DNA of 36,149 nt, taken from a virus. The stretch is taken from positions 1-36,149 of the IMG/VR virus record IMGVR_UViG_3300029258_002230; one strand, 5' to 3'. The number at the start of each line of letters is the position of its first letter. The first letter of the stretch is position 1. Below the pieces are notes generated by a model. The model saw only the letters and a list, made by a program, of their open reading frames with translations, did no database searches and was not told the origin of the DNA. The translations under genes were made by a program, and so were the position numbers. Below, in pieces: positions 6,192 to 12,696 of this stretch.

Positions 6192-6623
6192 ATGGGAATA
6201 CCAAAGGAATGGTTGAAGGAGTTCGAAGATGAAGAAAATTGCCGATACTTTTATATTGTCGGTGTGAGAATGCGAATGAACAGACAAATGGAACCCGAGT
6301 ATAATTGTGATTTCGTGATTGGATATAACACAAAAGATATCATGAGAACAGAGTTAGCTCAAATGATGTCTGCAAACAAACTTTGTCCTACATCAAGAAA
6401 GGACGCCGTAGAGGCTGTTGATTTAAGTAATCTAAACGCAACATTAAACGCCGTAAGCTTAAGAGTTAGATTCAATCCGGAAATCACAGTGCATAAATTT
6501 CACTCTGATTTTCCAATCGAAGAAGAATGGTTTGATATGTATATCAAATCCGCAAGTGTTTGTAAGGACGTGAAGCAAAAACTAATTGAATCAAAAATGA
6601 AAATATCTGGAGGACAAATATGA
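6192..6623 (+). CDS. Hypothetical 143-residue protein
   Basis: ATG 6192 is preceded by GGAGGG at 6182-6187; a GTG at 6189 in frame is too close to that site. The product is soluble, with a mixed alpha/beta pattern (CRYFYIVGVRMRMNRQMEPEYNCDFVIGY, then helices). No signal, membrane segment or known motif. It is the first gene after the two hairpins and overlaps the lipoprotein gene by four bases, so the two are probably translationally coupled. Confidence 0.6.
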   Translation: MGIPKEWLKEFEDEENCRYFYIVGVRMRMNRQMEPEYNCDFVIGYNTKDIMRTELAQMMSANKLCPTSRKDAVEAVDLSNLNATLNAVSLRVRFNPEITVHKFHSDFPIEEEWFDMYIKSASVCKDVKQKLIESKMKISGGQI

Positions 6624-7330
6624 AAACATTAGTAGGTTTGTTGGGGATCGTTTTATGTTGCTTGGTGTTGACTGCATGTGATGACTACTCAGAAGGTGAT
6701 ATGACCGCTGGTAACACATGGCCACTTATGACTGTTCAAGAAATGCAATATTACAATGCAGTTCAATCTGTGTGGGGTCAAAGTTATTTGGCAAATTTGA
6801 GATCAGCAATCCGCAATCGAACAGACAAACCAAAAGAGGACGAAATTCCATTTATCGATCTTGGACCTATTATCAAAACAACAGAAGAAATTGAAATGGT
6901 TACCAAAGATAATTGGAAGAGTGATCATATAAAGAAGGCAAACAACGCTCGGTTTAGTACTATAGATCCTCAGTGGTATAAGTTGATTACAAAGTCAGAA
7001 CCGCCTGTTTATCCAGATCCAGTGGAGGAAGAGGAATCTCTGGAGAGGGATACGGGAGACGATGAAATAAAGAATTCCCGGATTCAGATGCCTAGGAAAG
7101 CATCTTATGAATCCCAGAACAAAAGACAAATGGATCTAACTGACTTTGTTTCTGCTGATGTCTATGATGATATTAAGTTTGATATAAGGAGTTGCCCAGA
7201 AGCAAAAACCTTCTTTAATCAAATTGTTCTTAATGAAGGACGGCCACTTACAGTGGAAGATTGCAGAATAATCAGGCAGCATGTGTTATTATGTAAAGCA
7301 AAAGAAATAAGTGAATCTATGAAGGAATAG
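6620..7330 (+). CDS. Putative lipoprotein
   Basis: 236 residues. The N terminus is a lipoprotein signal: one Lys, a hydrophobic stretch (LVGLLGIVLCCLV), then the lipobox L17-T18-A19-C20, so the mature protein would start at Cys20 and be lipid-anchored. The mature part is acidic and probably partly disordered (EEEESLERDTGDDEIK near residues 140-150). A helical C terminus has two widely spaced cysteines. Phage lipoproteins can act in superinfection exclusion or envelope remodelling, but nothing here fixes the role. ATG 6620 overlaps the upstream stop, with GGAGG at 6609-6613. Confidence 0.75.
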   Translation: MKTLVGLLGIVLCCLVLTACDDYSEGDMTAGNTWPLMTVQEMQYYNAVQSVWGQSYLANLRSAIRNRTDKPKEDEIPFIDLGPIIKTTEEIEMVTKDNWKSDHIKKANNARFSTIDPQWYKLITKSEPPVYPDPVEEEESLERDTGDDEIKNSRIQMPRKASYESQNKRQMDLTDFVSADVYDDIKFDIRSCPEAKTFFNQIVLNEGRPLTVEDCRIIRQHVLLCKAKEISESMKE

Positions 7331-7333
7331 GTA

Positions 7334-8056
7334 ATGGAAATTAACAAGTCTTGTAAGTTACTCCTGAAAGATGTGTATCTTTATGATATATCAGCATGTC
7401 ATTACCAGATCATTCAAAGACTTGGTTTTGACTTAACTCACATTGATAAAGAAGACAAGTTAAAAAGAAATACACAAATCGGAATAATGATGCGAGACGA
7501 TCCTCGCCTGACCAGTATTATTCGTGGAATTACAAACTCAACAATCGGAGACTTTCTCACCAAAAACCATGTCAAAGAAGAGGAGTTAATATTACGTCAG
7601 TATGATGGTGTGATTACAACGAAACTTCTGCGAGAGACCAGCCAAAATATTCCGCTCGACCTCAGAGCATGTTTCGAAGCAATGTTAATTTCTTCAGATA
7701 GGAAAACCTACATCGCGATCTATAACAGAAATGTAATGATCAAAGGAATTCCATATCGTTATCCAGCGATGGATGCGATGTTTGAGAAGTTGATAAAGGT
7801 TTGTAATTCAAAGAAGTATAAAATCTTTACAACATTGCAGGAGATTAGAGACGAAATCATTACATCTGAAAATCCGTACTTATATGCAATACCAGTTGCG
7901 AATAATATGTGTAATGTATTTTTGAAATACTTTGGTCAAACGCAAATCTCAAAGAGTATGATTAGAATTATGGATCCTGTGGACATTGATAGAGAACGGT
8001 ATTATGATTTTTACATTCGACCATTTGCAGAAAGCTTGGTTATGGAATTCGCGTAG
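7334..8056 (+). CDS. Unknown protein with a polymerase-like YDISACHY motif
   Basis: 240 residues starting three bases after the lipoprotein stop. Near the N terminus, VYLYDISACHYQIIQRLGFDL resembles motif A of template-dependent polymerases (hydrophobic strand, D, then a turn and helix). Further on, DRKTYIAIYNRNVMIKGIPYRYP is reminiscent of a segment seen in some phage polymerase-like proteins. The protein is far shorter than a real polymerase, and a second catalytic Asp motif is not clear. It could be a degenerate or minimal polymerase-fold protein, or the resemblance may be chance. No membrane segments. Confidence 0.5.
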   Translation: MEINKSCKLLLKDVYLYDISACHYQIIQRLGFDLTHIDKEDKLKRNTQIGIMMRDDPRLTSIIRGITNSTIGDFLTKNHVKEEELILRQYDGVITTKLLRETSQNIPLDLRACFEAMLISSDRKTYIAIYNRNVMIKGIPYRYPAMDAMFEKLIKVCNSKKYKIFTTLQEIRDEIITSENPYLYAIPVANNMCNVFLKYFGQTQISKSMIRIMDPVDIDRERYYDFYIRPFAESLVMEFA

Positions 8057-8067
8057 GAGGTTGTACA

Positions 8068-8472
8068 ATGAAGTATAAAGCAAGTGAGGTTACCAATTCT
8101 TCAAGTTCAAGTTTTGTGGTGTGGGGTCTTTATATGGGTCTCGACGATATCAAAGAAAAATATGGACACACCATCTGGGAAAAGGAATGTGTTATTCTTG
8201 GACCAGCAATTGCAAACAAATCAGAAGAAGATTTCATGGATGAGTTTGATTCTGAAAGGTTATCTGAACTTTGTGATAAACATGGACTTGATCATTCTAG
8301 AATGGCTTATGATGATTATGAAACAATGATTGGAATCTCACCATTTACAATGAAGGAGGACCAAACACTTAGGGAGTTTAAAGAGGAAATATCTAAGAAA
8401 TTTTCAGATATGGGTATTAATCTATCAGCGGATGAACTTCAACAAATTGAAGAAGCCTGGATGGACAACTAG
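8068..8472 (+). CDS. Small protein with MKYKASEVTNSSS N terminus
   Basis: 134 residues from ATG 8068 with GGAGG at 8056-8060. It begins MKYKASEVTNSSSSSFVVWG. A very similar start (MKFKASEITNSSSTTF) occurs in the gene at 10520. Proteins opening with a basic residue run and then (T/S)NSSSSSF are widespread in phages and bacteria as hypothetical proteins; the role of the motif is not known to me. The rest is acidic and helical (DDIKEKYGHTIWEKECV...LREFKEEISKKFSDMGINLSADELQQIEEAW). Unassigned function. Confidence 0.65.
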   Translation: MKYKASEVTNSSSSSFVVWGLYMGLDDIKEKYGHTIWEKECVILGPAIANKSEEDFMDEFDSERLSELCDKHGLDHSRMAYDDYETMIGISPFTMKEDQTLREFKEEISKKFSDMGINLSADELQQIEEAWMDN

Positions 8473-8484
8473 AAGGGAGGCACT

Positions 8485-8706
8485 ATGTGTGAATGTGGGA
8501 GCAACAGAATCATGGAAGTCAGTGGAAAATGTTCGGATCTGTTTCATGCTGAGTCTGGAGATTATGAACATTTCGGATACGTTCCTGATGGTCTTGGAAT
8601 TGGAAGCGGAGATTACATGGAGTTATCTTACTGTCTAGAGTGTGGGAGAATCCAGGGCAACTTTCCCATCCCAACACCGATTTCAAAGGAGGAAGAGGAC
8701 GAATGA
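8485..8706 (+). CDS. Small zinc-ribbon protein
   Basis: 73 residues, ATG 8485 with AGAAGGGAGG just upstream. It has an N-terminal CxC (MCECGSNR) and a later CLECG, with a further Cys after SGK. This gives a likely zinc ribbon around a GYVPDGLGIGSGDYMELSYCLECGRIQG core that I have seen in hypothetical phage proteins. It probably binds nucleic acid or protein. Its stop overlaps the next start as ATGA, so it is coupled to the methyltransferase-like gene. Confidence 0.65.
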   Translation: MCECGSNRIMEVSGKCSDLFHAESGDYEHFGYVPDGLGIGSGDYMELSYCLECGRIQGNFPIPTPISKEEEDE

Positions 8707-9329
8707 TATCAGTCTTGAATATTGCGGCCGGTAAGATACTATGTCCTTTGAATGAAGAGGATAATAAGGACATTTTCGTTGTCAATCTTGACACGATGTA
8801 CTACAACGCTTATGAACCAGAAGACATTGAAAGTGTGTACAACTACTGGGTTGAGAAGGACGGTGTATTTGATCCAGAGAAATATCCTGAGAATCGACGG
8901 TCAATTAGAAAGATGAATTCCGATGCGATCGAGTTCATGGAAAGAACAACTATTCCGTTTGACAAGATTGTCTGTTACCGGTATTTGGAGCATGTCCCTT
9001 TTACAAACGTTTTATATTTCATATACTTGATGTCGACCTCACTCAAAATTGGAGGCGAGGTTGAAATCATTGTACCGGATTATTCAATCCTCGCCAGACG
9101 AATCTTAGACGAGAAGGTAGGAAGTCCAGGGTGGGAAGCAGAGAATATCATCACAACTACAGAGATTGTAAATGATCCTGGATGTCCTCATGCTTCTATC
9201 TGGACTGTCGCAAGATTGGAGTATTTCTTTGAACTCGAGAAAAGATTTGAAACTGTAGCCATCGAACCAAACTTTGAATTTGATGGTAGGGATATATACG
9301 TCCACTACAGAGGAAGGCGGGTTGCATAA
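8703..9329 (+). CDS. Class I SAM-dependent methyltransferase-like protein
   Basis: The start is ATG 8703 within the ATGA overlap, preceded by GGAGGAAGAGG; upstream in-frame codons lie inside the previous gene. The product is 208 residues. VLNIAAGK at the N terminus is in the place of the glycine-rich SAM-binding motif I, followed by a strand ending in NLD. FDKIVCYRYLEHVPF corresponds to the strand/LEHV motif, and LKIGGEVEIIVPDYSILARR to the post-motif strand of Methyltransf_11 proteins. Motif I is not fully canonical (AAGK rather than GxGxG), so activity or substrate cannot be assigned. The neighbours are two Cys-rich proteins. Confidence 0.7.
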   Translation: MISVLNIAAGKILCPLNEEDNKDIFVVNLDTMYYNAYEPEDIESVYNYWVEKDGVFDPEKYPENRRSIRKMNSDAIEFMERTTIPFDKIVCYRYLEHVPFTNVLYFIYLMSTSLKIGGEVEIIVPDYSILARRILDEKVGSPGWEAENIITTTEIVNDPGCPHASIWTVARLEYFFELEKRFETVAIEPNFEFDGRDIYVHYRGRRVA

Positions 9330-9677
9330 ATGCCGACGAAGCGGATCGGGAAAAATGTAATTGAAGTTCTTAAATTCTGTAGAAACTGTGGAGAAGAAAA
9401 TCCTCCAGGCCGTTCTGTGTATTGTTCTAAAACTTGTATGAAGGAATATTACAAGAAGCCAGAAATAAGAAAGAAATATGCAGTCGAGAAAAAGGAATAT
9501 CAAGATGATTATTGTGGCGTTGACCCTGACTTCAAAACAAAAATGGTGGAGTGTATTTGTCCTAAATGTAGAAGGACACACAAGAAGAAACTGTTATGGA
9601 CTGGTAGAGGAAAACCAAGAAAATATTGCTGGGACTGTTACGAAATAGCGAATACAATTGATGCGGAAGCTGCTTAA
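9330..9677 (+). CDS. Cys-rich zinc-binding protein
   Basis: 115 residues, ATG 9330 immediately after the previous TAA. Two cysteine clusters suggest two zinc sites: CRNCGEENPPGRSVYCSKTC near residues 17-36, and CICPKC ... CWDC towards the C terminus, each CxxC-x(n)-CxxxC or CxxC. Between them lies a very basic Lys-rich stretch. This fits a nucleic-acid-binding protein. The first cluster looks like the zinc ribbon found in phage HNH and recombination-related proteins, but no nuclease motif is present. Confidence 0.65.
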   Translation: MPTKRIGKNVIEVLKFCRNCGEENPPGRSVYCSKTCMKEYYKKPEIRKKYAVEKKEYQDDYCGVDPDFKTKMVECICPKCRRTHKKKLLWTGRGKPRKYCWDCYEIANTIDAEAA

Positions 9678-9870
9678 GGATTTGGGGTCCTGTGGGTTTG
9701 TGGTGATTGACCCAAGGTTATGCAGGCGTTTTCATGCGATCGTCTGCCGCCATGCGAGTAGGTTCTCAGTAGTCCTGCATGTAAAATTCTGTTGCTACGA
9801 GAACGTCCTTTGAGGAAAGAAGCCGGGGGTCTAATCCTGAATGAACAATGGCGGCTACCCCCACCCTTTT
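9678..9870 (+). ncRNA. Structured RNA candidate in the 9.7 kb intergenic gap
   Basis: The 207-base gap holds no gene. Visible pairings: TGGGT/ACCCA near 9692-9714; ATGCAGG (9720-9726) with CCTGCAT (9774-9780); GTTCTC plus GTAG (9762-9772, one bulged A) with CTAC plus GAGAAC (9795-9804), 10 bp. CCTGCAT lies in the loop of the last helix, so the two together form a pseudoknot. Then AGCCG (9821-9825) can pair with CGGCT (9852-9856), and GGGGG (9825-9829) with CCCCC (9858-9862). It shares ordered blocks GAGTAGGT, GAGGAAAG, AGAAGCCGG, GGGTCTAA and ATGAA with the RNA around the split tRNA. No tRNA halves are visible here. Confidence 0.5.
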
Positions 9871-9884
9871 GAAAGAGAGGCAAC

Positions 9885-10031
9885 ATGTTTAAAACACTCA
9901 AAAAATGGTTTGAAAGGAAACCAACAATATATGATCCTCCAAAATCATGTCCGGATTGTGGTTGCATTATGTTGATGGTTGCAGACACACAAGTTCATTG
10001 GAAATGTACTAAGTGTCGGAGAGGATGGTGA
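9885..10031 (+). CDS. 48-residue zinc-ribbon protein
   Basis: This short gene runs from ATG 9885, with AGAGAGG at 9873-9879, to TGA at 10029-10031, one base before the next ATG. The product starts MFKTLKKWFERKP and has CPDCG at about 22-26 and CTKC at about 41-44: a CxxC...CxxC zinc ribbon of about 25 residues. The small size, spacing and ribosome site make it a real gene. Likely a small nucleic-acid- or protein-binding adaptor; unassigned. Confidence 0.7.
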   Translation: MFKTLKKWFERKPTIYDPPKSCPDCGCIMLMVADTQVHWKCTKCRRGW

Positions 10032-10032
10032 T

Positions 10033-10539
10033 ATGACAGAAGAAGAGCAAAGAAGTGAAAGCTATCTCAAGGATTGGGAAGAGAATGGTGTTTGGCTTCA
10101 ACTATCAACTTGCATTAAAATAGCTGCCGAGCGCCATGAACACCAACTCGACAAATCTGGAAAACCGTATATTCTCCATCCTTTGAAAGTCATGTCTCAT
10201 TTTACTGACCCGAAGGATATGATGGCTGCAATACTCCATGACATCATTGAAGATACACCAGTGACAATCGACGATCTATATGGATATGGTATTCCGTATG
10301 ATGTGGTTACTACAGTCATTGCATTATCAAGGAGAGAAGGAGAAACGGTTAAAGAATATTACGCTCGAATTAAGAAAGATGAACGAGCAGTAAGAGTTAA
10401 AATGAGAGATCTAGAACACAACATAGATGTTCTTAGATTTAAAAGACTCTTACGAAAGGAGGACATTTCCAGATTAAAAATGTATCACCAGAAGCATTTA
10501 GAATTGTGGGAGGTTGAGAATGAAGTTCAAAGCAAGTGA
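10033..10539 (+). CDS. RSH-type HD hydrolase (ppGpp hydrolase-like)
   Basis: The start is ATG 10033, after GGAGAGGATGGTGAT; a candidate at 9979 is inside the previous gene. 168 residues. The signature of the RelA/SpoT and MESH1 hydrolase domain is visible: AAERHEHQLDKSGKPYILHPLKV near residues 33-55, HDIIEDTP near 78-85, and KMRDLEHN near 125-132. These supply the HD-type metal ligands (H, HD, D). The length fits a single-domain small alarmone hydrolase. The family removes the 3' pyrophosphate from (p)ppGpp. In a phage it would plausibly blunt the stringent response or alarmone-producing defence toxins; that role is inference. It overlaps the next gene by 20 bases. Confidence 0.78.
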   Translation: MTEEEQRSESYLKDWEENGVWLQLSTCIKIAAERHEHQLDKSGKPYILHPLKVMSHFTDPKDMMAAILHDIIEDTPVTIDDLYGYGIPYDVVTTVIALSRREGETVKEYYARIKKDERAVRVKMRDLEHNIDVLRFKRLLRKEDISRLKMYHQKHLELWEVENEVQSK

Positions 10540-10897
10540 AATAACCAATTCGTCAAGCACTACCTTCTTACTTGGCATCATGACTGGTGATGGTTCTGTT
10601 GACCTCAACATTGAGCTGAGAGTGGTCGTCAATTTGAAGGAGTTTTTGGAACGTACTCTTAAGTCTGTAGAAGATTTGGATGCATGGGTTGATGATTGGT
10701 ATGGCGACCCAAGCGCTTTACCTTCTAATGAGTACGATAGATGTAAAAATATCTTAGAGAAAGGAGGTGTAGTTCAACTGTTGCATGTTACAGACGAAAG
10801 TGATAATCCATTGGAAGTATTTCTAACACAGAATGGAATCGAAAATGTGAATTTACCAGACAACATCGTTGTCATTAGAGGACAAGGAGGATACTAA
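10520..10897 (+). CDS. Small protein with MKFKASEITNSSS N terminus
   Basis: ATG 10520 is chosen over an in-frame TTG at 10514 because GGGAGG at 10508-10513 lies 6 bases upstream. 125 residues. The first 16 residues closely match those of the gene at 8068, but the bodies differ. This one has a beta-strand near 25-40 (DLNIELRVVVNLKEFLE), a helical middle and a C-terminal strand (NIVVIRGQGG). Unassigned. It is only three bases before the SPFH gene and probably shares its transcript. Confidence 0.65.
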   Translation: MKFKASEITNSSSTTFLLGIMTGDGSVDLNIELRVVVNLKEFLERTLKSVEDLDAWVDDWYGDPSALPSNEYDRCKNILEKGGVVQLLHVTDESDNPLEVFLTQNGIENVNLPDNIVVIRGQGGY

Positions 10898-10899
10898 AA

Positions 10900-12222
10900 A
10901 TGGCTAAAGATAGTTACAAAAAAGATGCTCAAGAGCAAATGAGTTGGCAAGAGCAGGAAATGTTGAAGAAACGTGCCTTGATTAAGAAGTTTGCCGGCCT
11001 GGCTGTGTTGGTTGTTATTGGTCTTGTTGGGTTGGTGCTGTCGCCAAAGATCTTCGATACGGTTGAAAAAGGCACATACCAGATCAAGCAGGCCGCTGTC
11101 ACTGGAACAATGTCCGCGAAAATGGATCCGGGTCTTTGGTTGCAGTTGTTTGGTGATATTACCGTATGGCCTACCGCTGAGACTTTCTTCTTCACCAAGG
11201 ATTCTGATGAAGGTACAGCAGCAGACCAGTCAATTGAAGTCCGATTCAATGACGGTTCTCTCTGTGATGTTTCAGGAACCCTTCGAAATATAATGCCTAC
11301 AAATCCACAAGATGCAGTCAACCTCGTTACCGTTAGAGGTCATAAGACCTACTACGATGTGCAACAAAAGTTGATTCTCCCTCATGTGAGAAACTCATTA
11401 CGTTTGACGGCCAACTTGATGTCCGCCAGAGAATCTTATGCAGAGAAGAGAACCGACTTTCTATACTGGGCGGCTGATCAGATTCAGAATGGTATCTACC
11501 AAACGGATGAAGAAACAAAGAAAATTATGGATCCGATCACCGGCGAGATGGTTACCAGGACCGTCAAGAGAATCAAGATGGGTGAAAATGGTTTACCGCT
11601 TCGACAAATGAATCCTCTGCAAGATACCGGTATACACCTGGTCAACTTTGAAATCAAAGCGTTCGAATACGCGGACAAGGTGAAAGCACAAATCGGCGCT
11701 CAGCAAGAGGCTCTCATGGCTGTTGCTACCGCACGAGCCAAAGCACAAGAAGCCGAGCAGGACAAGTTGACCATTGAGGCTCAGGGTGAGGCAAAGGTCG
11801 CCAAAGCCAGATATTTGGAATTGGAAAAGAAAGCAACCGCAGTTGTCCAGGCCGAAAGGGACAAGGAAGTTGCTGAGACCCATGCTCAGAAGGAACTCGA
11901 AGTTGCTAAACTGGCTAAAGCAGCCGCCAAGGAAACCAAAGAGAAAGACATCCTACTCGGTCAAGGTCAAGCTGAGAAGAAACGTCTAGTTATGCAGGCT
12001 GACGGCGCCCTGAAACAGAAATTGGAAGCGTTGGTTGAGATCAACAAAAATTATGCCAATGCTTACAAAGAGAGGAAAGTTCCTCAAGTGTATATGGCCG
12101 GCGGTTCCGGTGCTAACGGAACATCAAATCCGGATGATGAATTCAGTCGATTTATGAACCTGATGAATATTCGTAACGCCAAAGAACTGGCAATTGATAT
12201 GAACATCAAAGGCCAGAAATAG
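10900..12222 (+). CDS. SPFH/band-7 (prohibitin-like) membrane protein
   Basis: 440 residues, ATG 10900 with AAGGAGG at 10884-10890. Residues about 29-48 are a single membrane segment (FAGLAVLVVIGLVGLVLS) after a short cytoplasmic N terminus. The SPFH core follows (FDTVEKGTYQIKQAAVTG, IEVRFNDGSLCDVSGTLRNIM, LILPHVRNSLRLTANLMSARESYAEKR). A long Ala/Glu/Lys coiled coil spans about 260-390 (QQEALMAVATARAKAQEAEQ...), as in prohibitins and flotillins. Such proteins form large ring scaffolds on membranes. In phages their purpose is not settled. Codon use is GC-rich compared with the virion genes. Confidence 0.85.
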   Translation: MAKDSYKKDAQEQMSWQEQEMLKKRALIKKFAGLAVLVVIGLVGLVLSPKIFDTVEKGTYQIKQAAVTGTMSAKMDPGLWLQLFGDITVWPTAETFFFTKDSDEGTAADQSIEVRFNDGSLCDVSGTLRNIMPTNPQDAVNLVTVRGHKTYYDVQQKLILPHVRNSLRLTANLMSARESYAEKRTDFLYWAADQIQNGIYQTDEETKKIMDPITGEMVTRTVKRIKMGENGLPLRQMNPLQDTGIHLVNFEIKAFEYADKVKAQIGAQQEALMAVATARAKAQEAEQDKLTIEAQGEAKVAKARYLELEKKATAVVQAERDKEVAETHAQKELEVAKLAKAAAKETKEKDILLGQGQAEKKRLVMQADGALKQKLEALVEINKNYANAYKERKVPQVYMAGGSGANGTSNPDDEFSRFMNLMNIRNAKELAIDMNIKGQK

Positions 12223-12233
12223 TTATTGAATAA

Positions 12234-12261
12234 AGTGGGGACTCTGAAACGGGTCCCCACT
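12234..12261 (+). promoter_or_regulatory. Perfect 9-bp intergenic hairpin
   Basis: AGTGGGGAC (12234-12242) pairs with GTCCCCACT (12253-12261), loop of 10 bases. AAACTGGAGG follows rather than a T run. It separates the SPFH gene from the next one and resembles the G-run/C-run hairpins at 6085-6117 and 6141-6171. It is likely an mRNA processing or stabilising structure, or a weak terminator. Confidence 0.6.
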
Positions 12262-12278
12262 AAACTGGAGGTGACTGT

Positions 12279-12671
12279 ATGTTTGCGCAAGGATTAATTG
12301 TTTTACTAATCTTTGGCTGCATTGTATATTTTGGTTGGAAGATTATTGGCAAACGCCTTACAGCCAAAGTGGAAGAAGAGTTAACGGAGCCAAAGACTCC
12401 AGAAGAAGAAGCAGCGGCGTTGAAGCTGAAAATCGCGGCGTTGAAACGATCCAAAATGAAACTGGAAGCAGTTCAAGAAGAAATTGATGTGACTGCGGAC
12501 CTGACTAAAGTCAAGACTACATTGTTCAAGGCGGAGAATAGACTCAAGACCCTTGACGAGAAACTTGAAAACGTTGGTGTTCAAGTTGCAAAACATGATG
12601 ACAAGATACAAACGGAGACAACTCCGGATGGCAGTGTGGAAGAAGCACCGGCAGAAACGCCAAAACAATAG
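12279..12671 (+). CDS. Membrane-anchored coiled-coil protein
   Basis: 130 residues, ATG 12279 with GGAGGTG at 12267-12273. Residues 5-24 are an N-terminal membrane helix (GLIVLLIFGCIVYFGWKII). The rest is charged and heptad-like (LKLKIAALKRSKMKLEAVQEEID..., LFKAENRLKTLDEKLENV), ending in an acidic, proline-containing tail. Its position right after the SPFH gene, with the same GC-rich codon use, suggests a partner of that membrane scaffold. This is inference from context only. Confidence 0.65.
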   Translation: MFAQGLIVLLIFGCIVYFGWKIIGKRLTAKVEEELTEPKTPEEEAAALKLKIAALKRSKMKLEAVQEEIDVTADLTKVKTTLFKAENRLKTLDEKLENVGVQVAKHDDKIQTETTPDGSVEEAPAETPKQ

Positions 12672-12696
12672 AAAGTGATCGAAAGGAGATCAAAAG

